Part shown: piece after piece, positions 20,749-29,690 of the stretch | Layout of the letters: every line of letters begins with the position of its first letter | Position numbering within the stretch: the first letter of the stretch is position 1 | NCBI GenBank assembly: GCA_947626975.1 | Contig: CANQUF010000008.1 | Span: 1 to 46,642, forward strand | Length of the DNA stretch: 46,642 bases | DNA from: an uncultured Clostridia bacterium | GTDB lineage: Bacteria; Bacillota; Clostridia; TANB77; CAG-465 | Reading direction: 5' to 3' | Position numbers and translations under genes: made by a program | The notes under the pieces: generated by a model | Told to the model about the DNA's origin: nothing | Seen by the model: the letters and a program-made list of their open reading frames with translations, nothing else | Database searches by the model: none

Positions 20749-21606
20749 TTGAATAAAGATTTTACAGATAATTATATTATTCATGTAAAAGATGAAAATA
20801 GCAATATAGAGTATTTAAAATTTAGAATATTAGAAAAATATAGTAATAAATTAAAACATTGTATAACGTTAAGGCATGGAGGAGTAAGTACAGGAGTATA
20901 TAAAAGTTTAAATTTTAGAACTGCTTTAAATGATAAATATGAAAATGTAGAGAAAAATTTAAGCTATATAACATCATTATTAGATATAGATAAAAATAAT
21001 GTATATAAAGCAAAACAAGATCATACTGATAATATATTAATACTTGATAATAATAATAAAGATAGTTATAAATTTTCTAATCTTTCAAAAGATCGTTATG
21101 ATGGATATATCGTATGTGAAAAAGATATTAATACTTTAGTTACTACTGCTGATTGTAATCCAATTATTATATATGATCCTATATTAAATATATTTGCAAA
21201 TGTTCATAGTGGATGGAAAGGAACGTTAAAGAGAATTTCTTTAAAAGCAGTTAAAATTATGAATGAAAAGTTTGGATCAAATTATAAAGACTTAATTGTA
21301 TGTATAGGACCATCAATTAGAAGCTGTTGCTTTACAAGTAAAGAAGAAGATTTTAAAAATAAATTTGTAGATGTATTTAAAGATGAAAAAGAATATATAT
21401 ATAAAGATAAAGAGGAAAGATATCATTTTGATCTAATACAAGTTATAACAAAAGATTTTTTAAATATAGGAATAAAAAAAGAAAATATTGTAGATTGTGG
21501 TATATGTACGTGTTGTAATGAGGATAGCTTTTATTCATATAGAAAGGCAACACAAAGAAAAGATGAAGACTACGCTACATTTGCTACTATTGTAGGGCTA
21601 ATATAA
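20749..21606 (+). CDS. pgeF: Peptidoglycan editing factor PgeF (laccase-domain family)
   Basis: RHGGVSTGVYKSLNF, TTADCNPIIIYDP, NVHSGWKGTLKRI, IGPSIRSCCF. Confidence 0.92.
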   Translation: MNKDFTDNYIIHVKDENSNIEYLKFRILEKYSNKLKHCITLRHGGVSTGVYKSLNFRTALNDKYENVEKNLSYITSLLDIDKNNVYKAKQDHTDNILILDNNNKDSYKFSNLSKDRYDGYIVCEKDINTLVTTADCNPIIIYDPILNIFANVHSGWKGTLKRISLKAVKIMNEKFGSNYKDLIVCIGPSIRSCCFTSKEEDFKNKFVDVFKDEKEYIYKDKEERYHFDLIQVITKDFLNIGIKKENIVDCGICTCCNEDSFYSYRKATQRKDEDYATFATIVGLI

Positions 21607-21661
21607 ATTTATATTATAATTTGGCTATGATAATTTATTATAAAAAATATATAAGATTAAA

Positions 21662-21692
21662 GAGGTATAATAGATAAGTCTATTATGCCTTA
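21662..21692 (+). terminator. Intrinsic terminator-like hairpin
   Basis: aggtataatag / ctattatgcct. Confidence 0.55.
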
Positions 21693-21793
21693 TTTGTTAA
21701 TATATAACAAAGGTATAAATTACAAAACTAGACATTAATTTTAATTATGAAACTCTTTAATATTTCTTATATAAATGATATAAAATAGATATT

Positions 21794-24037
21794 ATGAAAA
21801 AATTACGTAATTATATAAATAAACATAAAGTTATAATAGTAATTTTCTTAGTTATAGTTTTTTTCTTAAGCTTCAGCCTAAAATATTATAAATTTAATGT
21901 AAAGTACAAAAATATAGATATAGGTACAAATGGTAAATTAGAAGCTATGGTTATTGAAAAATATAGTGTAAATGATAATAAAATTTCATATATTGTGATA
22001 TATAACAATGATAAATTTTTATTAAATATTTACGCAAATAAATATTCATTAGAAAAGGTAAATACTACACAGTTTGTATCTGATTATTCAAACTTTAAAT
22101 ATGGAGATGTAATATCATTTAGAGGAAGTATATCTATTCCAGAAAAATTAGGAAATGAGGGAGAATTTAATTATAAAAATTACTTAAATTCAAAAGATAT
22201 TGTAGGAACTATATCCACGTATGATGCAAAATTAAGTGATGTAAAAATTGGTAATGTATTATTTAATTATATATATAATATAAAAGATAATTTAAGTAGG
22301 AAAATAGATAAAGATATGAATAAAGAGGAAGCAACTCTTTTTAAAAGCATGGTATATGGAGATGATTTAGAATTAGATAGTGAAATTAAGGAAAATTTTG
22401 AAAAATCAGGTATATCTCACTTATTAGTTGTATCAGGTACTCATATGTCAAGTATTATTTTACTACTTAACTTTATATATAAATTTATAAATAAAAAGAA
22501 TAATAAATATATAAATATTTTTGTAATAATAGTATTTTGTATATTATCATCATCAGGTCTTTCAATTATGCGCGCTACAATTATGGGTTTAATTACAGTT
22601 ATATTTAATAATAAAAATAATATAAACATATACTTAAAAATAGCTATTTCAATAATTATAATTTTAATATATAATCCATACTCAATATTAAATTCAGGTA
22701 TGATTTTATCATATTTTGCAGTTATCGGAATAGTTATGTTTCAAAGTCAAATATATAGCTTTTTTAAAATAAAGCTGAAATATATGTTGAAAATACAGTA
22801 TATAAAACCTAAAGGAATAAAAAGTATAATTTATAAAATATTAAAATTAATATTATACCCATTATCAATTACTATATCTGTTCAAATAATGCTACTCCCA
22901 ATTTCTCTATATTTATTTGGACATTTTTATCTAATAACATTTTTATCAAATATAATAATATCGTATATAGATAGTTTTTTTTCTTTTATTTCATTTATAT
23001 ATATTATTTGTATTAATATTCCATATTTGTCAGGTATGCTCGCTTATTTTTTAGTCTTTGTGTTAAAGATAATTATAAATTTAACTAGTTTTCTCTCAAA
23101 ATTTGATATTTTAGAAATTTCTATCCCTAGACTTTCAATTACTTCATATTTGCTATATTATTCATTAATCATTTTGTATAAATTAAAAAAATATATAAAA
23201 GTAAATTTAAAAAATAATATAAAAAGACATTTTAGTAAAATACTATGTATATATTGTATTTTTGTAATGTTATTTATAATCTCAAATTATACATATATTA
23301 CATATTTTGAAAACTATGTATATTATTTTAATGTAAAACAGGGAAATATGGCACTTATACATAAAAATGGAAAAAATATTATTGTAGACATTGGTTCTAC
23401 AACAGAAAACCTTGCATCTAATATTTTGCTTAATTTTGCAAAAGTAAAAAATATAAAAAAGATAGATTTAATTTTACTTACTCATATGCATACAGACCAT
23501 ATAAATGGTGTGCAAGGGTTAATAAATAATATAGAAATAGGAAATGTAGCATATTCAATACCTAAAGAAGATATAACAGAATACTTTCAATTAAAAGAAA
23601 TATTAGAGGAAAATAAAATATCTGTAATTGAACTAGAAGAGTCAGATGAAATTAAGTATAAAGATATAGATATAAAAGTAATATCTCCACCAAAAGATTT
23701 TGAAATAGAAGACTCGGATAGTGTTAATGCAAATTCAATGGTTATAGATATAAAAACAAATAAGTCTAATTTACTTTTTATGGGAGATGCTACAAAGCAA
23801 AGTGAAAAATATTTTCTAAATAAAAGTAATGAAATAGGAAAAGTAGATGTTTTACAAGTAGGTCACCATGGCTCAAGTACTTCAACGTCTGATGAAATGT
23901 TAAATAGTATTAACATAAAAAATGCGTTAATTTCATCTAGAAAAAAAGTATATGGACATCCATCAGAAGATACACTAAATATACTAAAAAAACATAATAT
24001 AAATATATGGATTACAGAAAAAAGTGGACGGATATAA
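21794..24037 (+). CDS. comEC: ComEC/Rec2-family DNA internalization protein
   Basis: Multiple TM segments, GISHLLVVSGTHMSSI, C-terminal MBL domain LLTHMHTDHINGVQGL, VGHHGSSTSTSDEML. Confidence 0.93.
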   Translation: MKKLRNYINKHKVIIVIFLVIVFFLSFSLKYYKFNVKYKNIDIGTNGKLEAMVIEKYSVNDNKISYIVIYNNDKFLLNIYANKYSLEKVNTTQFVSDYSNFKYGDVISFRGSISIPEKLGNEGEFNYKNYLNSKDIVGTISTYDAKLSDVKIGNVLFNYIYNIKDNLSRKIDKDMNKEEATLFKSMVYGDDLELDSEIKENFEKSGISHLLVVSGTHMSSIILLLNFIYKFINKKNNKYINIFVIIVFCILSSSGLSIMRATIMGLITVIFNNKNNINIYLKIAISIIIILIYNPYSILNSGMILSYFAVIGIVMFQSQIYSFFKIKLKYMLKIQYIKPKGIKSIIYKILKLILYPLSITISVQIMLLPISLYLFGHFYLITFLSNIIISYIDSFFSFISFIYIICINIPYLSGMLAYFLVFVLKIIINLTSFLSKFDILEISIPRLSITSYLLYYSLIILYKLKKYIKVNLKNNIKRHFSKILCIYCIFVMLFIISNYTYITYFENYVYYFNVKQGNMALIHKNGKNIIVDIGSTTENLASNILLNFAKVKNIKKIDLILLTHMHTDHINGVQGLINNIEIGNVAYSIPKEDITEYFQLKEILEENKISVIELEESDEIKYKDIDIKVISPPKDFEIEDSDSVNANSMVIDIKTNKSNLLFMGDATKQSEKYFLNKSNEIGKVDVLQVGHHGSSTSTSDEMLNSINIKNALISSRKKVYGHPSEDTLNILKKHNINIWITEKSGRI

Positions 24038-24113
24038 ATATAAAATTTAAAAATAATTTATTTATTGGTATATTTTAGTAAAAATTACAAAATATAAGAA
24101 AAAAGGTGATTGT

Positions 24114-24734
24114 ATGGTTAAAAAAAATGAATATCGTATTTTAGTTACTTTTATAGCTTTTATATTAATTTCTTTAGGAATATATATAGGTTTTTCTACT
24201 ACTTCTAATGGAAGTAAAAATAATCCTAATTTTACTCTTGTAAAAGGATCAGATAATGATGATGACAAAGAAGATGAAGATATAAATTATAGTGAACAAA
24301 CAGATGAATATACTAGTGTTTCTACAAAAACATATGATATAGAATTAATTTATAGGGATCATTATACACTTTGTAATCATACAATAGAAGATAAGAGAGT
24401 AGAATATGGAGTTACTTTAGATGAATTAAAAAAATCAGAGGTAGAAAAACAACAAGTAAATAATAATGAATATAATATAGTAGAAGAAAGTAATGAAAGA
24501 TTAATTTTTTCAAGAAATATTAATCAAAATTGTCCAAACCATTTTTTAGTAAAATTAGAAAATGGTAGTGTTGTTATATATAACGTAGTAAAAGAAGGAG
24601 TAAATACTGTATATAAAAAGCTAGATATATCTCAAGATTCTATAATGCCAGAGCTATTAGAAGAATTAAACTTAGGAATAACTGTAGATTCTAAAGAACA
24701 ATTAAACTTTATTATTGAAGATATAGAAAGCTAA
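24114..24734 (+). CDS. Membrane-anchored hypothetical protein, BofC C-terminal-domain-like
   Basis: N-terminal TM; ERLIFSRNINQNCPNHFLVKLENGSVVIYNVVKEG resembles BofC C-terminal region. Confidence 0.5.
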   Translation: MVKKNEYRILVTFIAFILISLGIYIGFSTTSNGSKNNPNFTLVKGSDNDDDKEDEDINYSEQTDEYTSVSTKTYDIELIYRDHYTLCNHTIEDKRVEYGVTLDELKKSEVEKQQVNNNEYNIVEESNERLIFSRNINQNCPNHFLVKLENGSVVIYNVVKEGVNTVYKKLDISQDSIMPELLEELNLGITVDSKEQLNFIIEDIES

Positions 24735-24756
24735 TACTAATATATAATATAAAAAT

Positions 24757-24788
24757 AATAACCTCAAAAACTTTATCTTGAGGTTATT
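24757..24788. terminator. Bidirectional intrinsic terminator
   Basis: aataacctcaa ... ttgaggttatt stem between convergent genes. Confidence 0.75.
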
Positions 24789-24795
24789 AATTATA

Positions 24796-27171
24796 TTAAT
24801 CTTTTATTATTATTTTATCGTTGGATACGTCTAAAGTATATTTTGTATCTTCTTTTAAATTACCTTTTATATATTCATAAGCTAAGAGATCTTCTACATA
24901 TTTTTGAATTGCTCTAGTTAAAGGTCTAGCACCAAATTTTTCATTAAATCCTACTTTAGCAATAAATTTAGGTACTTTATTTGTATAATCAAATATAATA
25001 TGTCTTTTTGAAGTTTCCATTTGAAGTTCTTTTAATTGTATATCAGCTATTTTTAAAATGCTATCATTTGATAATTTGTTAAATACAATTATATCATCAA
25101 TTCTATTTAAAAATTCAGGTGAGAAGTATTCTCTTAGTGCTTCATTTGTTTTATTTTTTAATAATTCATTTTCCATTTTAGCATTTGAAAATCCGTAACT
25201 TTCACTTTTAAAATTAGTTCCGAGATTAGAAGTAAGTATAATTATAGTATGTTTAAAAGATACACTTCTTCCTTGAGAATCAGTAAGCTTTCCTTCATCT
25301 AAAATTTGCAATAATATATTAGCTATACTTTGATGAGCTTTTTCAATTTCATCGAATAATACAATACTATATGGATTTCTACGAACTTTTTCGGTTAATT
25401 GTCCAGCTTCATCATATCCTACATATCCTGGCGGTGATCCAATTAGTTTAGAGACACTATGTGATTCCATATATTCTGACATGTCAAGTTTTATAACAGA
25501 TTCTTCATTATCAAACAATTCATAAGCTAAAGCTTTTACTAGAGCAGTTTTACCAACACCGGTAGGACCTACGAATATAAAAGAAGGAGGGCGAACTATA
25601 TTTCTAATATTAGCTCTTTTTCTTAAAATAGAATTAGATATAGCATCAATTGCACTTTCTTGACCAATTATTTTTTTATTTAAATTTTCTTTTAAATTAA
25701 GTAATTTTTGTGTTTCTTCAGTTTTTATTCTTGTAACAGGTATTTTAGTCCAAAGTTCAATTACTTGAGCTAAATTTTCAAATGTAAGAACACGAGGTTT
25801 AGATAAACTTTTTAATTTATCTATTTCTTTATTTAATTTACATTCTTGTTCTTTAAGTTTAGCAGCTTTTTCATAAGATTCAACGTCGTTAACATTGTCT
25901 TTAGAATTTAATGAATTGTCAAGTTGTTGCTCTATATTTTCTTCATCTTCTTTTACTTGTGATAACTCATATTCTAATTTTTCTATTTTTGCAAGTATTA
26001 TATCATCTAAATTTACTCTTGAACATGCTTCGTCTAGTAAGTCAATTGCTTTGTCTGGTAAAAAACGGTCATGTATATATTTATCAGAAAGATTTACAGC
26101 ATCTTTTAATAGTTCATCTGGTATCGAAACTTTATGAAAATTTTCATAATATTCTTTAATTCCTTTTAATATTTCAAAACATTCATCTGTTGTTGGCTCA
26201 TCTATTAAAATTGGTTGAAAACGTCTTTCTAATGCAGAATCCTTTTCTATATATTTTCTATATTCCTTTAAAGTAGTAGCTCCAATTAACTGTACACTAC
26301 CATTAGCAAGAGCAGGTTTTAACATATTAGCTGCATTCATAGAATTATCGTGTTCAAGTCCACCTACAATATTATGAACTTCATCTATTGCAAGAATTAT
26401 ATTACCAAGTGATTTACATTCATCAATTATTCCTTTAATTCTTGACTCAAATTGACCTCTAAATTGAGTACCTGCAACTATTGAAGTCATATCAACTAAA
26501 TAAACTTCTTTATTTATTAATTTACTTGGAACCTCGCCATTTGCAATAGCAAGTGCTAGTGCATTTATAACAGCAGTTTTACCAACACCTGGTTCACCAA
26601 TTAAAGCAGGATTGTTTTTACTTCTTCTATTTAAAATTTGTATCATTCTATCAAGTTCAGTTTTTCTTCCAATTACTTTATCAAGTTTACCTTCTCTGGC
26701 TTTTTGTGTAAGATTTTGACCAAATGTCTCTAAATATTTAGCTTTTTTATTTCTTTTATTCTTTGATTTATCTTTATAATCATTATCATTGCTATTAGAA
26801 ATATTTTTATCTTTAATATCTTTTTTATCATTACCTTTTTGATTAGAAGACGAATTAAAAGATGAGAAAATGTTACCTAAGTTAAAAATACCTGGCTTTT
26901 TTTCTACATCATCATCATTTCCATCAAGATTATCAATTGAATCAATTCCAGACATATCATTTAGCATACTTTCAAATTGATTTGACATATTTTCAATATC
27001 TTCTTCAGACATGTTATCAAACTCTTTAATTATATTAGATAAAGGATTAATCCCTTGTTTTTTTGCACAACTTAAGCAAAGTCCTTTTGTTTTCCCAGTA
27101 GAATTTCCATCTTTATCTAAACTATTAACAAAAACAACTGCCATATTTTTTTTACATACAGAACATAGCAT
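24796..27171 (-). CDS. Clp-family AAA+ ATPase with N-terminal zinc finger (ClpE-like)
   Basis: MLCSVCKKNM...CLSCAKKQGINPL zinc finger, two Walker A motifs (GEPGVGKTAVI, GPTGVGKTALV), central UVR-like coiled coil; start refined to ATG 27171. Confidence 0.92.
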   Translation of the reverse strand: MLCSVCKKNMAVVFVNSLDKDGNSTGKTKGLCLSCAKKQGINPLSNIIKEFDNMSEEDIENMSNQFESMLNDMSGIDSIDNLDGNDDDVEKKPGIFNLGNIFSSFNSSSNQKGNDKKDIKDKNISNSNDNDYKDKSKNKRNKKAKYLETFGQNLTQKAREGKLDKVIGRKTELDRMIQILNRRSKNNPALIGEPGVGKTAVINALALAIANGEVPSKLINKEVYLVDMTSIVAGTQFRGQFESRIKGIIDECKSLGNIILAIDEVHNIVGGLEHDNSMNAANMLKPALANGSVQLIGATTLKEYRKYIEKDSALERRFQPILIDEPTTDECFEILKGIKEYYENFHKVSIPDELLKDAVNLSDKYIHDRFLPDKAIDLLDEACSRVNLDDIILAKIEKLEYELSQVKEDEENIEQQLDNSLNSKDNVNDVESYEKAAKLKEQECKLNKEIDKLKSLSKPRVLTFENLAQVIELWTKIPVTRIKTEETQKLLNLKENLNKKIIGQESAIDAISNSILRKRANIRNIVRPPSFIFVGPTGVGKTALVKALAYELFDNEESVIKLDMSEYMESHSVSKLIGSPPGYVGYDEAGQLTEKVRRNPYSIVLFDEIEKAHQSIANILLQILDEGKLTDSQGRSVSFKHTIIILTSNLGTNFKSESYGFSNAKMENELLKNKTNEALREYFSPEFLNRIDDIIVFNKLSNDSILKIADIQLKELQMETSKRHIIFDYTNKVPKFIAKVGFNEKFGARPLTRAIQKYVEDLLAYEYIKGNLKEDTKYTLDVSNDKIIIKD

Positions 27172-27516
27172 AAAATTTATCAACTCCTAATGTATTTTAT
27201 AATTTATATATAAATATATGCACTTTTTATATAACATATATCAAATAGAAGTATATCATAATTTTTTAATCTTTACAACACTAAAATTAAAATTATATCT
27301 TTCAATTTATCTATAAATATAATAAAATACAAATTGTACAATTGAATATTTTTTAAACTGGGCTTTAAAAAATATATATTTTTTGATATAATTTGTTTAT
27401 TAAAAGGAGATAAATAAGGTTGAAAAATAATATAGAAAAAAGCCCACGAAAAAAGAGCGTTAATGTATACAAGAACGCTTGTTCTAAGAATATTAAATTA
27501 ATACCAAACAATAAAA

Positions 27517-28758
27517 TTAACTAACTTTGTAACCTTGAGATTCTAAAAACTTAATAGCATTATTGATATTTAGTTTTTTATCTTTTGTTTTAAAGTTTTT
27601 TTGAGTTAATTGCTCATAAATTTCGTGATTAAAAGGTTCATTTTTAGATAATATGTAATAAATGCAAGTAAGTAACATTCTAGCAATAGCTATAATTGCA
27701 CGTTTATGACCTCTACGTTTTTTAATTGCTTCATATCTAAGTTTAAAGTAAGGACATTGTTTGTCACGAACAGCATTATTAGCACATTGAATAAGTAATG
27801 GCTTTAAGTAAATACCAGCTCTACTAATATGTACAGACTTCTTTTTACCTGCACTTTCATTACACTGAGGAGTAAGACCAGCCCAAGAGCAAAGATGTTC
27901 AGCATCTTTAAAAACAGACATATCTGCTCCAATTTCAGAAAGTATACTAATAGCAGAAATATCTTTTACTCCAGGAACAGTTAAAATTAAATTGATTTGA
28001 TTTTGATAAGGTAAAGTTAAAGGTAAAATAGCTTTTTCAATATCGTTAATGCAGTTAATAATATTATCATAATGATTAAGACAAACTTTCATTTTAGAGT
28101 TTTGCTCATGAGAAATATTCCCCTCAATAGAATCCAAAATTTCTTGAGGAGAGGCTTTTAAATTCTTTTTAAGAAGAGGAGTAATATCTTGAATAGAAAC
28201 ATTGCTATCTTTAGATAACATTAATTCTAAAATGGATTTAGAAGTTTTACCAAAAGTATCAGTAATAACATTAGAAATGGTAATATTAGAAACAGTAAGA
28301 GAATTTTGAAATCTGTTCTTTTCAGAGCTTTTGCAATTAACCAACTTAAAACGATAGCGCATTAAATCACGAAGTTGACGAATATCAAGAGGTGGCATAA
28401 AACTGCCTTGAACTAGACCATGTTTAAAAATATCAGTTATCCAAACAGAGTCTTTAGTATCGGTTTTTTTGCCACTTATGGCTTTAACATATTTAGGATG
28501 AGTAATAGTAACATTACAAGAATCTTCTAAAATGTTAAAAATAGGAATCCAATACTTACCAGTAGATTCCATACACACATCTTTGCAATTGTTATCGATA
28601 AGCCATTGTTTAAGTTTTTTAATATCTTTAGTAAAAGTAGAAAATTGTTTTGTTTGGTATGTGGTAACTTTTTGTTCATTTGTAGTAGCAATAGTAGCAA
28701 CTAACACTTTTTTGTGAACATCAATACCACAGCATACATTGTAACAAATTTTAAGCAT
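27517..28758 (-). CDS. IS110-family transposase (DEDD + Transposase_20)
   Basis: CCGIDVHKKVLVA, CMESTGKYWIPIF, KTDTKDSVWITDIF, LTVPGVKDISAISILSEIG, CSWAGLTPQCNESAGK (candidate nucleophile Ser); RBS ggaggtaacaaaATG. Confidence 0.93.
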   Translation of the reverse strand: MLKICYNVCCGIDVHKKVLVATIATTNEQKVTTYQTKQFSTFTKDIKKLKQWLIDNNCKDVCMESTGKYWIPIFNILEDSCNVTITHPKYVKAISGKKTDTKDSVWITDIFKHGLVQGSFMPPLDIRQLRDLMRYRFKLVNCKSSEKNRFQNSLTVSNITISNVITDTFGKTSKSILELMLSKDSNVSIQDITPLLKKNLKASPQEILDSIEGNISHEQNSKMKVCLNHYDNIINCINDIEKAILPLTLPYQNQINLILTVPGVKDISAISILSEIGADMSVFKDAEHLCSWAGLTPQCNESAGKKKSVHISRAGIYLKPLLIQCANNAVRDKQCPYFKLRYEAIKKRRGHKRAIIAIARMLLTCIYYILSKNEPFNHEIYEQLTQKNFKTKDKKLNINNAIKFLESQGYKVS

Positions 28759-28787
28759 TTTGTTACCTCCTGTAAAAAATAAAAAAA

Positions 28788-29005
28788 GATGTATAGACAT
28801 TTACTATGTGTACCCAGCTAGATTAACGGACTTTGTTAAATACAAAGATAAGGTTACGCACTCCACCTACAATAAAGTAGGATATGTTGCACTCATTTGT
28901 GCTTAAAAGGTACACGTCACATATAACTATACGGGATATAATTACAAAAAAGTGGTAATTATTCGCCACTCCTCCCAACGTGCTCTTCAGTCTATCTATA
29001 CATCT
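28788..29005 (-). ncRNA. Candidate IS110 bridge RNA / structured leader
   Basis: Minus-strand promoter TTGATT-17-TATAAT (29040..29012), predicted start about 29005; 5' AGATGTATAGATAGAC pairs with 3' GTCTATACATCT; internal hairpins including GTGG..CCAC and CCTAC..GTAGG; T tract follows. Confidence 0.6.
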
Positions 29006-29011
29006 AATAAC

Positions 29012-29040
29012 ATTATAACATATTATGGTAACAAAATCAA
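29012..29040 (-). promoter_or_regulatory. Promoter upstream of the IS110 leader
   Basis: Minus strand TTGATT TTGTTACCATAATATGT TATAAT. Confidence 0.65.
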
Positions 29041-29116
29041 AGTAAAAATTTTTAATATAGATTTGTGCCTTCCGCAGACGAGCGAAGCGAAGGCAAGAAA
29101 GGAATGAGATTAAATT

Positions 29117-29689
29117 ATGGAAAATTTAGAAAATATAGTTGAAGCAGTTCTTTTTACTTTAGGAAGAGAAATATCAATTGATGAATTATCTAAAACTTTA
29201 GAAGAAGAAAAAGAAAAGATAGAAAATGCTATAACAAAAATAGCACAAAAGTATAATGGAAAATGTGGTATAAATTTAGTTAAAGTAAAGAATATGTATC
29301 AGCTTGTTACAAATAAAGATTATTATGAGTATGTAAATAGATTTATTGAAAATACTAAAAAACAAAATTTGTCTACTGCAGCGCTTGAAGTTTTAAGTAT
29401 TATTGCATACAACCCTAAAATAACTAAATCAGAAATTGAAAATATAAGAGGTGTAAATAGTGATTTTGCTGTAAATAAATTACTTGAATGCGGACTAGTG
29501 GAAGAAGTAGCAAGACTTAATCTACCAGGAAGACCAGCGGCTTATGCTGTTACTAATGAATTTTTAAGATCTTGTGGTATTAATGCTATAGATGAACTAC
29601 CAAAATTTGAAGAAATAAGGATAAAAGATGAGCAACTTCTTGTAAGCGATTTTGAAGAAAATAATAAAAATATAACTAGTGAGGAATAA
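29117..29689 (+). CDS. scpB: Segregation and condensation protein B
   Basis: ENIVEAVLFTLGREISIDEL, LSTAALEVLSIIAYNPKITKSEIENIRGVNSDFAVNKLLECGLV, GRPAAYAVTNEFL. Confidence 0.95.
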   Translation: MENLENIVEAVLFTLGREISIDELSKTLEEEKEKIENAITKIAQKYNGKCGINLVKVKNMYQLVTNKDYYEYVNRFIENTKKQNLSTAALEVLSIIAYNPKITKSEIENIRGVNSDFAVNKLLECGLVEEVARLNLPGRPAAYAVTNEFLRSCGINAIDELPKFEEIRIKDEQLLVSDFEENNKNITSEE

Positions 29690-29690
29690 T

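Larger units (their letters stand above)
27517..29040 (-). mobile_element. IS110-family insertion sequence (minimum extent: ORF plus upstream leader and promoter; exact ends not determined)
   Basis: Transposase ORF plus ~280-bp structured upstream non-coding region; IS110 elements usually lack clear TIRs, so ends cannot be fixed by eye. Confidence 0.75.

Noticed and set aside
25895-26159. Plus-strand ORFs inside the ClpE-like gene
   Set aside because: Shadow ORFs in an intact AAA+ coding region.
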